From assembly GCF_020099395.1 (NCBI RefSeq), contig NZ_CP083590.1, forward strand, positions 5,208,001 to 5,272,000: a stretch of 64,000 nt of DNA, in the 5' to 3' direction. Positions 9,729 through 18,095 of this stretch are shown in pieces (positions within the stretch are counted from its first letter, which is position 1; every line of letters starts with the position of its first letter). Source of the DNA: Streptomyces mobaraensis. Lineage in GTDB: Bacteria > Actinomycetota > Actinomycetes > Streptomycetales > Streptomycetaceae. The notes under the pieces were generated by a model. It did not search any database. It saw only the letters and a list, made by a program, of their open reading frames with translations, and was not told the DNA's origin. A program made the translations under genes and the position numbers.

Positions 9729-10591
9729 AGGTGAACTCTGTGAACGTCCCCACGATGGTCCCGACGGTGGACACGCTCGTCGCCAGCGACCTCGACCGCA
9801 CGCTCATCTACTCCGCCGCCGCCCTCCGCCTCGGCGAGGACGACGCGCGGGCGCCGCGCCTGCTGTGCGTCGAGGTGTACGAGGGGAAGCCGCTGTCCTA
9901 TGTGACGGAGACGGCCGCGGCGCTGCTCGACGGACTCGCCCGGACCGGCGCGTTCGTGCCCGCCACCACGCGGACGCGGGCGCAGTACGGCCGGATCCGG
10001 CTGCCCGGGCCCGTACCCCGGTTCGCGGTCTGCGCCAACGGCGGCGAGATCCTCGTCGACGGCGAGCCGGACACCGGCTGGCGGGAGCGGGTGCGGCGGG
10101 CCGTCGCCGCCGAGTGCGCGACGCTCGACGAGGTGCGGGCGCGCCTGGTCGCGACGGCCGGCCCGGCGTGGCTGCTGCGCGAGCGGACCGCCGAGGACCT
10201 GTTCGCCTACCTGGTCGTCGACCGGGAGCGGCTGCCCGTCGCGTGGGTGAAGGAGCTCACCGAGTGGGCGGGCGAGCGCGGCTGGAACGTCTCCCTCCAG
10301 GGCCGCAAGATCTACGCCGTCCCGCGGCCCGTCACCAAGAGCGCGGCGGTCGCCGAGGTCGCCCGCCGCACCGGCGCCACGTCCGTCCTGTCCGCCGGCG
10401 ACTCCCTGCTCGACGCCGACCTGCTGCTCGCCGCCGACCGCGGCTGGCGCCCGGGCCACGGCGAGCTGGCCGAGACGGGGTGGGGGGCGCCGCACGTCGT
10501 GGGCCTGGAGACGGTCGGTGTCGCGGCGGGGGAGGAGATCGCGCGGGCGTTCGCGGAGGCGGTGGGGGTGCGGCCCCTGGCGGCGCCGTGA
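9725..10591 (+). CDS. HAD family phosphatase of the Ter module
   Basis: A 288-residue HAD hydrolase with motif I DLDRTLIYS near residue 19 and the metal-binding motif AGDSLLDADLLL near 223, as in the sucrose-phosphatase/Cof-like branch. It starts with GTG overlapping the preceding stop codon (GTGA), so it is translated with the PRTase fusion. In Ter biosynthetic operons a HAD phosphatase is a standard partner and probably dephosphorylates the ribosylated product. Internal GTG at 9740 is an alternative start. No membrane segments. Confidence 0.85.
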   Translation: MKVNSVNVPTMVPTVDTLVASDLDRTLIYSAAALRLGEDDARAPRLLCVEVYEGKPLSYVTETAAALLDGLARTGAFVPATTRTRAQYGRIRLPGPVPRFAVCANGGEILVDGEPDTGWRERVRRAVAAECATLDEVRARLVATAGPAWLLRERTAEDLFAYLVVDRERLPVAWVKELTEWAGERGWNVSLQGRKIYAVPRPVTKSAAVAEVARRTGATSVLSAGDSLLDADLLLAADRGWRPGHGELAETGWGAPHVVGLETVGVAAGEEIARAFAEAVGVRPLAAP

Positions 10592-10787
10592 GGCAGGGAC
10601 GGAATGTCTGATAAGCGGCTGTTTTCCTGAACGCGGCCGCAACTAACGTTCGTTGAGGCGTCAACGTGCGCGGGAGACGCGCGGCGTCGATGCCCTTCCC
10701 CCCTGTGCCGTCGACGGTCCAGTGGCCCGGTGACCACCGCCGGGGCGCCGCATCGCCGCGCGGCGTCAGCGACCCGAGGAGCCTCGC

Positions 10788-11453
10788 GTGACCGAGTCCA
10801 AGAGCAGTCCGCTCACTTCCGAGCTCTACGAGTACATGATCGACCACAATCCGCCGCTCGACCCCGTACAGCGCGCCCTGGTCGAGACCACCCGCTCGCT
10901 GCTGCCCGACAGCGCGCACCTCCAGGTCGCGGAGGAGCAGGCCCCGCTGCTCGCCTTCCTGGTCCGCCTGACCGGCGCCCGCGACATCCTGGAGATCGGC
11001 ACCTTCACCGGCCTGTCCGCCCTCTCCATGGCCCAGGCGCTGCCCCCCGGCGGCAGACTGATCGCCCTCGACATCTCGGAGGAGTGGACGGCCCACGCCC
11101 GCGAGGCATGGGCCAAGGCCGGCGTCGCCGACCGCGTCGAACTGCGCCTGGGCGACGGCCTGGAATCCGTCCGCGCCCTCCCCGCCGAGCCGCACCTCGA
11201 CCTCGTCTTCCTGGACGCGGACAAGGAGCACTACGTCGACTACTGGGAGGAGATCGTCCCCCGGCTGCGCCCCGGCGGCCTGATCGTCGCCGACAACGTC
11301 TTCTTCCACGGCGAGGTCGTCGCCCCCGCGGCGTCGGCGGCGGGCGAGGGCGTCAAGGCGTTCAACGACCATGTGGCGGCGGACCGGCGGATGGAGGCGG
11401 TCATGCTCACGGTGGCGGACGGCCTGACGCTGGCGCGCAAGAAGCGGGACTGA
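10788..11453 (+). CDS. class I SAM-dependent O-methyltransferase
   Basis: A 221-residue methyltransferase of the caffeoyl-CoA/catechol O-methyltransferase type. The SAM-binding motif is LEIGTFTGLSALSMA near residue 65; the metal-binding aspartates appear in DLVFLDADKEHY and IVADNVFFHG. The GTG start follows a cccgaggagcc site. A 195-base gap separates it from the Ter operon, so it is probably an independent gene; a bidirectional terminator follows. The acceptor substrate cannot be told from the sequence. Confidence 0.9.
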   Translation: MTESKSSPLTSELYEYMIDHNPPLDPVQRALVETTRSLLPDSAHLQVAEEQAPLLAFLVRLTGARDILEIGTFTGLSALSMAQALPPGGRLIALDISEEWTAHAREAWAKAGVADRVELRLGDGLESVRALPAEPHLDLVFLDADKEHYVDYWEEIVPRLRPGGLIVADNVFFHGEVVAPAASAAGEGVKAFNDHVAADRRMEAVMLTVADGLTLARKKRD

Positions 11454-11458
11454 CGGGC

Positions 11459-11490
11459 GGGGTGCGCGGGCCGTCACGGGCGCGCACCCC
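11459..11490. terminator. bidirectional terminator
   Basis: Arms 11459-11468 and 11481-11490 form a perfect 10-bp stem with a 12-base loop between two convergent genes (methyltransferase and FmdB protein). Confidence 0.65.
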
Positions 11491-11521
11491 ACTCCGTACG
11501 GCTGCGGTCGCGTCCCGCCAC

Positions 11522-11755
11522 TCAGCCGCAGCAGCCGCCCCCGCAGCACCCGCCGCCTCCTCCGCCACCGCTCTCGGCGGAGGACCCGGACGACGGCCCG
11601 GCGGACGCCGCGCCGGTCACCGCGACGGTCGACAGCAACTTCACGCTGTCCAGGTGCCCTTGAGGACACATGGCCGGCGCGGACGACTGCGCCATGGGCC
11701 GGCGCAGTTCGAAGGTGGCACCACAGGCTTTGCAGCGGTATTCGTAGCGAGGCAT
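11522..11755 (-). CDS. FmdB family zinc ribbon protein
   Basis: A 77-residue small protein. The N-terminal MPRYEYRCKACGATFE is the FmdB regulatory-protein signature with one CxxC pair (CKAC); only one further Cys (in MCPQGH) is visible before the tail, so the second knuckle may use Cys/His. The C terminus is an unusual glycine run ending in CCGGGCCG, adding four cysteines. FmdB proteins are putative zinc-binding regulators, with little direct evidence of function. It is transcribed leftwards toward the methyltransferase. Confidence 0.85.
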   Translation of the reverse strand: MPRYEYRCKACGATFELRRPMAQSSAPAMCPQGHLDSVKLLSTVAVTGAASAGPSSGSSAESGGGGGGGCCGGGCCG

Positions 11756-11835
11756 GTCAGGCAGCATAACGAGGGGGACGGCCGGGGGAGCCCCGTCCGG
11801 GCGCCGGCCGTCGGCCGACCGCCCGGCGCCGTCGG

Positions 11836-13329
11836 TCAGCGGCCCGCGCCGCGTTCCTCGCGGATCGTCTGGACCACGGTCGCGACCGACTGCCGTACGG
11901 CCTCCGTCTCCGTCAGGAAGCGCCACCAGTCGGGGTGGCGGCCCTCCAGGCCGGCCACGGCGCGGTCCAGACGGGCCACGGCCTCGTCCAGGGGGGCCGC
12001 GTGGCGGGGGTCCGGGGTGCTGCGGCCGGCCATGGCGAGGCGCTGGGCGTCCCGGATGGCGAACCGGGTGCGTTCGACCTCCTGTTGGCGGTCGGCGGAG
12101 ACCTCGTCCAGCCGCCGCAGCCGGTCGCCGGCGGCGGAGACGGACGCGTCGGTCGTCGTCAGGAGCGCGCGGACGGTCGACAGCAGGGCGGTGGCGTCCG
12201 GCCACCGCTGCTCGTCGCGGGCCGTACGCGCCTCGGCGAGCTTGGCCTCCGCCTGTTCCACGGCCTGCCGCGCCTCCTCGGGCACCTGCTGGAGGTCCTG
12301 CCAGCAGGCGGCGCTGTAGCGGCGGCGGAGTTCGCTGAGGACGGGCACCACCTGTGTGGCGCGGGTGGCGATCGCCTGGGCCCGGGTGCGCAGCGACACC
12401 AGCCGCTTGTCGATCTCGGCGGCGCGCTGCGGCAGTTGCGCGGCGGCCTCGCGGATCGCGTCGGCCTCGCGCAGGACCCGTTCCGCGCGGCCGATCGTCT
12501 CCGCCACGCCGTGCTGTCCGGCGCCCTGGTTGAGCTTGGTCAGCTCCGGGGAGAGCGCGGCGAGCCGGGCGGCCAGGTCGTCGGCCCGCAGCCCGGCGGC
12601 GCGCGTCGCGTCCAGGGCCTCGGTCGCCGCGAGCAGCGCCTGCCGGGCCCGTTCGACGGCGGGGGCCAGCCGCGCCAGCTCCGCCTCGGCGGCGGCCAGC
12701 AGCGGCCCGAGCCCCTGCGCGAACCGTTCCAGGTCTGCCTTGACGCGGACGAGCTCGTCCTTCGCCCGGTTGAGGTCGGTACGGGCCCGGGCGGCGGCGG
12801 AGGAGTCGAGGTCCTCGCGGTCCAGGTCGTGGGCGTCGACGGCGGTGATGTACGCGCCCGACACCTCGTCGATGCGGGCGCCCAGCGCCGCGAACTCCTG
12901 GGCGGCGCGCCGGCCGGCGGGCGAGGAGTCCACCGCGGCGATCGTCTCCAGGGAGATCCGCAGATCCCGCTGGGCCGTGTCCAGCTCGTAGAACGCCGTG
13001 GCCGCCGCGTCCTTCGCGGCCTGCGCCTCGGCCCGCTGCGCGTCACCCCGGCCCCAGCCCCAGCGCCGCGTCCCGCCGCCGGCGAACGCGGCCGGGGCCG
13101 CCGCGGCGGTGACGGCGACGGCGGCGGCGAGGAGGGGCAGCGGCAGGAGGACGAGGGCGACGGCGTCGCGGAGGGCGGACGCGGCAGCCTGTCGGGACCT
13201 TTCGGGCCGCCGGGGCCTTTCCGGCCGTCCGGACCCTTCCGGTCGTCCCGACCTTTCCCGCCGTTCCGACCCTTGGGATATGGCAAGCCGACCGGCCGGT
13301 CGTACGGACTGCGCGAAGGTAGCCGTCAC
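11836..13329 (-). CDS. membrane-anchored coiled-coil protein, unknown function
   Basis: A 497-residue protein with a basic N terminus, a single hydrophobic segment around residues 55-85 (ALVLLPLPLLAAAVAVTAAAA) and then almost 400 residues of Ala/Glu/Arg-rich helix with heptad character, typical of a long coiled coil. The GTG at 13329 was chosen because an agagg site lies six bases upstream; an ATG at 13374 lacks good spacing. It could scaffold the cell envelope or division site, but no family was recognised. It shares its direction with the DUF4097 lipoprotein gene 125 bases upstream. Confidence 0.7.
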   Translation of the reverse strand: MTATFAQSVRPAGRLAISQGSERRERSGRPEGSGRPERPRRPERSRQAAASALRDAVALVLLPLPLLAAAVAVTAAAAPAAFAGGGTRRWGWGRGDAQRAEAQAAKDAAATAFYELDTAQRDLRISLETIAAVDSSPAGRRAAQEFAALGARIDEVSGAYITAVDAHDLDREDLDSSAAARARTDLNRAKDELVRVKADLERFAQGLGPLLAAAEAELARLAPAVERARQALLAATEALDATRAAGLRADDLAARLAALSPELTKLNQGAGQHGVAETIGRAERVLREADAIREAAAQLPQRAAEIDKRLVSLRTRAQAIATRATQVVPVLSELRRRYSAACWQDLQQVPEEARQAVEQAEAKLAEARTARDEQRWPDATALLSTVRALLTTTDASVSAAGDRLRRLDEVSADRQQEVERTRFAIRDAQRLAMAGRSTPDPRHAAPLDEAVARLDRAVAGLEGRHPDWWRFLTETEAVRQSVATVVQTIREERGAGR

Positions 13330-13454
13330 GTGCCCTCTGCCTCTCCCGTTGATCGCCCCAGGCCCGGAGGCCATTGTCCCACCCGCTGGGGACGATCACA
13401 CAGGACGGTGGCCGCTCAGGTCACGGTCCACTCCGCGATGTCACTCCGCGCGGC

Positions 13455-14297
13455 TCACTCCGCCGTCCGCACGGTGACGTCGCCGTTCTCGCTGCGCGCG
13501 CCGACGACGTGCCGGCTCGCCGCGTCGCGGGGGACGCCGACCCGCGTCCGTCCGGAGCCACTGCGCGCGTCGACGCGGTACGAGCCGTCGGGCACCCGCA
13601 CGGTGACGTCGCCGTTCTCGCTCTCGCCGGTCACCCGGTCGGGGACGCGGTCCGGCCGGACGGTGATGTTCCCGTTCTCGGAGCGGGCGGAGACGGAGCG
13701 GGAGGCTATGCCGTCCTCGGCGCGGATGTCGCCGCTCTCCGAGACCAGTTCCAGCCGACCGTCGGCGTCGTGCACGACGATGTCGCCGTTCTCCGACGCG
13801 AGCCGCAGGTCGCCCTTGATCCCCCGGGAGGTGACCCCGCCGTTCTCGTCCTTGACCACCACCCGCATCCCACGCGGCACCTCGATACGGTGCTTGCCCT
13901 TGCACTGCACGCTGATCCCGTCGCAGTGCTGCCGCAGCTTGAGGACGTCGCCCTTCTCCATCGCCCAGGTGGTCTTCACGGACCCGCCCACCGACCACCC
14001 GTCGAACCATCGGGTGACCTTGACGTCCTTCCGGTCCCCCGGGACGAGTTCGACCGCGGAGTTGTCCGTGTCGACGGTCAGCGTCCGGCCCGCGATCGCG
14101 AACGACTGCTGCTCCGGCTCCACATCCGAAAGATCCACCGACCCGCACCCGGCGACCGCCACCCCGGCGGCCACCACCCCGCCGACCAGCAGAGCGAGAC
14201 GGACGGGCCGAGCGGGACGGACGGGCCGAGCGGGACGGACGGGCCGAGCGGGACGGTCAGGTCGGGCGAGACGGACGGGTCGGGCGAGTCGAACCAT
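13455..14297 (-). CDS. DUF4097-type lipoprotein
   Basis: A 280-residue predicted lipoprotein: an Arg/Pro-rich leader, a hydrophobic segment LALLVGGVVAAGVAVAGC with a lipobox cysteine near residue 51, then a beta-solenoid of repeats with the signature SENGDI/SENGNI/SENGDV typical of DUF4097 adhesin-like proteins. It should sit on the outer face of the membrane. The n-region is abnormal: it is 35 residues long and built from an RPARPV repeat encoded by perfect 18-base DNA repeats. The ATG at 14297 is the only start codon before the hydrophobic segment. Confidence 0.8.
   Translation of the reverse strand: MVRLARPVRLARPDRPARPVRPARPVRPARPVRLALLVGGVVAAGVAVAGCGSVDLSDVEPEQQSFAIAGRTLTVDTDNSAVELVPGDRKDVKVTRWFDGWSVGGSVKTTWAMEKGDVLKLRQHCDGISVQCKGKHRIEVPRGMRVVVKDENGGVTSRGIKGDLRLASENGDIVVHDADGRLELVSESGDIRAEDGIASRSVSARSENGNITVRPDRVPDRVTGESENGDVTVRVPDGSYRVDARSGSGRTRVGVPRDAASRHVVGARSENGDVTVRTAE
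14203..14256. repeat. three perfect 18-bp tandem repeats in a signal peptide
   Basis: The unit acgggccgagcgggacgg occurs at 14203-14220, 14221-14238 and 14239-14256, with degraded copies on both sides. It encodes repeated RPARPV in the leader of the DUF4097 lipoprotein, so copy number changes would lengthen the leader in frame. Confidence 0.9.
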
Positions 14298-14564
14298 GGT
14301 GATCTCCGTGTCCTGCGTGACCTGAGTGACCTGCGTGATCTGAGCGCCGGTCGCACCGCGCGGTGCGCGCCGTACGTTCGGACGGCCCCCCTGGACCCCG
14401 CCCCGACCCCGTCACGGTACGGCCCGCCGCCCACCGCCCGGCATACCGTGCTCCACCGGATCGGGGGTGGGGATAACCCCCGGGGCGCGGTCCCGGGCGA
14501 TCCGGCCGGAACCCACGGGTTTGCGGGGTGGCCGCCGGGGACATGTAGGCTGTCCTTTCATTGC

Positions 14565-14636
14565 GGGCGCATAGCTCAGCGGTAGAGCGCCGCTCTTACA
14601 AAGCGGATGTCGGCGGTTCAAATCCGTCTGTGCCCA
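14565..14636 (+). tRNA. tRNA-Val (anticodon UAC)
   Basis: A 72-base cloverleaf: acceptor arm 14565-14571 with 14629-14635, D arm GCTC/GAGC, anticodon stem 14590-14594 with 14602-14606, loop CTTACAA with anticodon TAC at 14597-14599, and a GGTTCAAAT T-loop. The discriminator base is A14636; the next bases are CCG, so the full CCA end is not encoded. A terminator hairpin follows. Confidence 0.95.
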
Positions 14637-14662
14637 CCGACACTGTCAGCGTCAACAGCATG

Positions 14663-14698
14663 AAGGCCCAGGCCGGAGCAGTCTCCGTCCTGGGCCTT
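14663..14698 (+). terminator. terminator of tRNA-Val
   Basis: AAGGCCCAGG at 14663-14672 pairs perfectly with CCTGGGCCTT at 14689-14698 (10-bp stem, 16-base loop), followed by CGCTGT and a run of ten C at 14705-14714. This is the typical stem found after Streptomyces tRNA genes. Confidence 0.8.
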
Positions 14699-14823
14699 CG
14701 CTGTCCCCCCCCCCGTTCTGCGAACGGTCTCACCCGTCCTCAAGGCGAGGTGAGTACAAGGCGTCGCCTCCCCAATACCTCCCAAATGATCTTGGTGTCT
14801 TCGCAGGTCACCGACCGTAAGAC

Positions 14824-14857
14824 GCGAGCCCCCTCCCGGGGGTGGGAGAGGGCTCGC
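14824..14857 (-). terminator. terminator at the end of the seven-gene minus operon
   Basis: GCGAGCCC at 14824-14831 pairs with GGGCTCGC at 14850-14857, extended by a CTCCC/GGGAG inner stem with one mismatch. It lies about 95 bases past the stop of the XRE regulator. Between the tRNA terminator and this hairpin (14715-14823) no gene was seen. Confidence 0.6.
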
Positions 14858-14952
14858 TGTGCCGGGCGCCGAAGGTGCCGCCTCCGAGGTGCGCCCGGCC
14901 GCTCAGGGGTGGTCACTCGATCATGGGACCACTTCGTTCATGTACAGGTCGA

Positions 14953-15834
14953 TTACCTTTTGTCAACGAACGGTGACGCTGAGTCAGGCTCTGGGGTCTC
15001 GGGTCGAACAGCCATCGCCATCCGGGTGCGGGCCTGACGCACCACCTCGACGGTCTCCTCGCCCCCCAACGCGAACCGTGCCGCCCTCCGCAGCGGCAGG
15101 CCCGCCTCCGGCCGCCCGAAACCGCCCACGGAGTACCGGGGCCGCCCCCAACCCTCAGTCACGTACAGGTGCAGCCCACTCATCCGAAGGCGGCTGGTGT
15201 TGGTGTCCCAGCCGACCGGGCCCGCCTCCGTGGGCACGACCCGTAGGCCAATCCGCCGCGACTGAAGAAGCGTCAGGAGGTGGTCGAGTTGATCGGCCAT
15301 GACCTCCGGGCCTCCCATCGGCCGTCGGAGCACCGAGGTGTCCAGGAAGGCGGTGTAGAGCCCCGGAGGTCGCCTCTGGGGCGGATCCTTGAGGAAACGA
15401 CGGCGCAGGGGCGCGGAGTGGTCCCGGCCTATCACCATCAGTGCCGCATCGTAGGCGGCGGTCCGCAGCGCGGCAGGAATGACGGTCGCCTGGTACGTGC
15501 TGATGGCTGTGGCCATGCGCTCGACCGCCGCGAGCCGGTCGTGCCAACCGTCGCCCGGGTCGTACAGCATCTCGCCGCGGGCGTCGAGGAGCTGGTGGAC
15601 GGCCTCGACGCGGGTCGCCGGCAGGCCGTAGAGCCGTAGCAGTACATCGACGTCGGCCCCAGTGACCTCAAGCGCGCCACGAGTCTCGATCCGACTGATT
15701 GTGCTGGCGGTGCGCCTAACAGCGCGTCCGGCCTCGTGGAGTGTCCGGCCCATGCGCTCGCGGAGGAACCGCAGGTAGGCGCCGACGACGACTGCGGCGG
15801 CCCGCGCGGCGGGCGCCGCTTCAACAGTGTTCAT
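14953..15834 (-). CDS. XRE-family regulator with DUF5753-type C-terminal domain
   Basis: A 293-residue regulator: helix-turn-helix at about residues 17-70 (LRERMGRTLHEAGRAV, ISRIETRG) followed by a sensor region of the DUF5753 type (LLDARGEMLYDP, RTAAYDAALMVIGR, QLDHLLTLLQ, RLRVVP-like block). This architecture is abundant in Streptomyces and often paired with a DUF397 protein, which is absent here. The ATG at 15834 lies inside the end of the upstream gene (14-base overlap), so it is the last gene of a seven-gene operon. It may autoregulate that operon (inference). Confidence 0.85.
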   Translation of the reverse strand: MNTVEAAPAARAAAVVVGAYLRFLRERMGRTLHEAGRAVRRTASTISRIETRGALEVTGADVDVLLRLYGLPATRVEAVHQLLDARGEMLYDPGDGWHDRLAAVERMATAISTYQATVIPAALRTAAYDAALMVIGRDHSAPLRRRFLKDPPQRRPPGLYTAFLDTSVLRRPMGGPEVMADQLDHLLTLLQSRRIGLRVVPTEAGPVGWDTNTSRLRMSGLHLYVTEGWGRPRYSVGGFGRPEAGLPLRRAARFALGGEETVEVVRQARTRMAMAVRPETPEPDSASPFVDKR

Positions 15835-16321
15835 GGGGGGCTCCAAGGCTGGCGGAGAGGAACTGCCTGAGGCTGCCCGGGTCACAGAGGGCATCGGGGC
15901 CGGCGGGCGCGGGGAGCACCCAGTGCGCGCCCGGCAGCTCCGTACGGCTCGGCGCCGGGAGGGGCACCCGACAGGTGGGCGTCAGGCACTCGACGCCGGG
16001 AACGCCCCACTGCCCGCACTGCTCGCGGGTGCCGGGCGGGATGAGGGCGTAGTAGACGCGGGGCCAGCCGTCGGCCAGGACTGCCGTGGTGATGCCGTGC
16101 TCTGCCAGGGCGGCCTGGATGCTCTTGCGGTCGCGCGCGCCGGCGGCCCGGCGGACGAGAAGGGCGGGCATCCGGACCGTGTCGAACCGGGGGCCGGACC
16201 CGCGGACGAGCGCGGACCGCTGCTGAGCCCATGCCCGGCGGACGCGGAGAGCGTCGTAGCTCTGCGAGGCCAGCCACTCGACGGCCGCGCGCCGCTCGGC
16301 GTACGTCAGCGGGTCGGACAC
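15821..16321 (-). CDS. unknown small protein with W-P-P-G layout, operon gene 6
   Basis: A 166-residue soluble protein of unknown function. Its C-terminal half (YYALIPPGTREQCGQWG, then AHWVLPAPAG and a leucine-rich end) has the same layout as two other proteins of this operon at 17009-17455 and 17610-17987, suggesting duplicated members of one family. The GTG at 16321 is preceded by a gaaggg site and overlaps the previous gene by 16 bases. Its end overlaps the XRE gene start. No catalytic motif was recognised. Confidence 0.7.
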   Translation of the reverse strand: MSDPLTYAERRAAVEWLASQSYDALRVRRAWAQQRSALVRGSGPRFDTVRMPALLVRRAAGARDRKSIQAALAEHGITTAVLADGWPRVYYALIPPGTREQCGQWGVPGVECLTPTCRVPLPAPSRTELPGAHWVLPAPAGPDALCDPGSLRQFLSASLGAPHEHC

Positions 16322-16671
16322 CTCTCGCCCTTCGGTAGGCAGCGGAGCAAGGCGTCGACGCGGACGGAGAGGTCGTGCACGTGGCGCGCTTCCTCCCTGC
16401 ATCCGCGGACCGGGGGCCTGCCCAAGACCCTGCGGGCCTGTTCCACGGCGTGCGCACGGGCCGTCGCGGCGTCGTTGGGGCGGCAGGCCATCTGGCGCTC
16501 CACCATGCGCACCAACGCGATCAGGTAGGCCGTGAGCCGCTCGATCAGCTCACCGTGATCCAAGCGCGGATGACAGAAGTGCCTGACCGCCTGCTCGCTG
16601 GCGGCCTCAATCTCCGCCCGGGACAGGTACTCCAGCTGTTCAGGTGCCCAAGGCCGGCGCTTCATGGTCAT
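16306..16671 (-). CDS. DUF6415-like helical protein, operon gene 5
   Basis: A 121-residue all-helical protein. The central block LIERLTAYLIALVRMVERQ, followed by an ARRVLGRPP turn and a second helix, matches the next gene upstream (16668-17012) and resembles the DUF6415 family of Streptomyces accessory regions. The ATG overlaps the stop of the upstream gene (ATGA), indicating translational coupling. Function unknown; assignment to DUF6415 is by resemblance only. Confidence 0.7.
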   Translation of the reverse strand: MTMKRRPWAPEQLEYLSRAEIEAASEQAVRHFCHPRLDHGELIERLTAYLIALVRMVERQMACRPNDAATARAHAVEQARRVLGRPPVRGCREEARHVHDLSVRVDALLRCLPKGERCPTR

Positions 16672-17012
16672 GTCGGATCCCGTAGATAGTCGATCAGTTC
16701 GAAGAGGGCCCAGTACAAGGTGAGCGCATGATCCGCCGCGCCCTCGGCGTCGGGTTCGGGCCGCTTGCCCAGCGCCACGCGGGCGCGCTCCAGCGAAGCC
16801 AGCCGCATCCAGCGATCGACGCTCTCGGGGGCGCAGGCCGCGGCCTGGCGCTCGGTCAGCCGTATGAGGCCCGTGAGGTGACGGGTCAGCCGGGCGATGA
16901 GCCGGGCGGTCTCATGGATCGGGGGTATCAGGACGTAGGCGTCGACGGCCTTGCACAGGTCGGTGCGGATCTGGGCACGGTTCAGACGTCGATGCGACTG
17001 AGTCGTGATCAT
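16668..17012 (-). CDS. DUF6415-like helical protein, operon gene 4
   Basis: A 114-residue helical protein paralogous to the next gene: LIARLTRHLTGLIRLTERQ corresponds to its LIERLTAYLIALVRMVERQ, and ERARVALGKRP to its EQARRVLGRPP. The ATG at 17012 overlaps the preceding stop (ATGA). It is part of the overlapping operon ending in the XRE regulator. Function unknown. Confidence 0.7.
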   Translation of the reverse strand: MITTQSHRRLNRAQIRTDLCKAVDAYVLIPPIHETARLIARLTRHLTGLIRLTERQAAACAPESVDRWMRLASLERARVALGKRPEPDAEGAADHALTLYWALFELIDYLRDPT

Positions 17013-17455
17013 GTGTGCGCGCCTTCCCGGAGGACCGGGGAGGCCGGGATCAGAGCCAGGGCGGCGGCCAGGGTGACGGGGGCGGTCAGCCGGCCCGTGC
17101 CGTCCGGGGGCTCCAGCCATCCCCGGCCGCACAGCGACTCCCCAGGAGGCGGGCAGCGTAGGGGCCACCCCGGCGGCCGGACGGTGACGCCCTCCAGCCC
17201 GTCGAAGGCTGACGCGTGGCCCGGCGGGACCAGCCACCACTGCCTGCTCTCCTCGGCGTATGTAAGGACCGGTCCGAGGCGCCCCGCACGGCCCAGGGCG
17301 AGTACGACGGGCACGACATCAACGATGCAGTACCTCGTCTCGACGACCTCCCAGGCCCTCGTCCGGATCTCCGCAAGCTTCCCCGCCGCCCAACGGTCGC
17401 GGGCCGCCTCCGGCGAAGAGGCGTGCGCGAGAATCCAGACGGCGCCGGCCCTCAC
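17009..17455 (-). CDS. unknown small protein with W-P-P-G layout, operon gene 3
   Basis: A 148-residue soluble protein. The block RQWWLVPPGHASAF, then RGWLEPPDGTG and a leucine-rich C-terminal helix, is the same layout as operon genes 1 and 6. The GTG at 17455 was chosen because it overlaps the preceding stop (GTGA); a longer frame to 17554 would read across the upstream gene. Two Cys are present, without a clear metal site. Function unknown. Confidence 0.7.
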   Translation of the reverse strand: MRAGAVWILAHASSPEAARDRWAAGKLAEIRTRAWEVVETRYCIVDVVPVVLALGRAGRLGPVLTYAEESRQWWLVPPGHASAFDGLEGVTVRPPGWPLRCPPPGESLCGRGWLEPPDGTGRLTAPVTLAAALALIPASPVLREGAHT

Positions 17456-17613
17456 CTCCGCCCCCGCTTGTGGCACGGGCAGGTGCAGGGCAGCGACTCC
17501 TCGCCGTCGCAGGGCCCGCCGGTGATGAGCCGGATCGTCGTGGCGCCGCGGCACTTACTGTGCTGCCCGAGCTGACAGGGCTCCGTGAGGTGCCGATCGT
17601 CGCGGCGGCTCAC
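17452..17613 (-). CDS. 53-residue cysteine-rich, probable zinc-binding protein, operon gene 2
   Basis: A 53-residue protein with five cysteines and several histidines: PCQLGQHSKC near the start and PCTCPCHKRGRR at the end, which would fit one zinc site. The GTG at 17613 overlaps the stop of the first operon gene (GTGA), the same coupling seen through the operon; upstream ATG codons at 17622 and 17634 are alternatives. Family not recognised. Confidence 0.65.
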   Translation of the reverse strand: MSRRDDRHLTEPCQLGQHSKCRGATTIRLITGGPCDGEESLPCTCPCHKRGRR

Positions 17614-17987
17614 GGGCGACATGGGACGGACCACTCGACAAGATCACGTGCTTGCGCGTCCGTTACGGCTGCACGAAGCGCTTCCGTGCAGGTGACCCAC
17701 TGGCCTTCCCCGGGGTGCACTCTCCACGAAGCATCGGTCAGGGTCATGCAGGCCGGGCGGCGGGCGGTGTCGCACCATACGCTGGCCGACAGAGCACGGG
17801 TGCCGGCCAGGTCCCACCTGGGTGCCGATCCGATGGGCAGGAACCAGTAGAGCGCACGTCCCCGGCGCTCGACGACCGCCCCACTGCGAGCGCCCAGGAT
17901 GCGGAGGACCTGGACACCGATGTTGTGCGGGACGCGCACGGCGTCGAGACGGAGAGCTAGCCGTGGGATGTGCAGGTCGGGGGGCAT
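17610..17987 (-). CDS. unknown small protein, first gene of the overlapping operon
   Basis: A 125-residue protein with the block RALYWFLPIGSAPRWDL, then ASWRVHPGEGQW and a helical end, sharing its layout with operon genes 3 and 6. The ATG at 17987 gives the start MPPDLHIPRLALRL; a ggag site lies about 12 bases upstream. It faces the divergent XRE/TPR regulator across 190 bases that contain a palindrome. Function unknown. Confidence 0.65.
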   Translation of the reverse strand: MPPDLHIPRLALRLDAVRVPHNIGVQVLRILGARSGAVVERRGRALYWFLPIGSAPRWDLAGTRALSASVWCDTARRPACMTLTDASWRVHPGEGQWVTCTEALRAAVTDAQARDLVEWSVPCRP

Positions 17988-18095
17988 GGAAGGGGACTCC
18001 TCGCAGCTACAGGGGTTGGTGGCGGAAGCGTCGCGCCTGCGCGGGGCCGAATCGAGGACTTTGAGCGGTCTTCCTGAGGACGTGGGGAGGACTTT

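Noticed and set aside
14705..14714. Run of ten C as a phase-variable tract
   Set aside because: It lies after the tRNA terminator, outside any gene that I can support.
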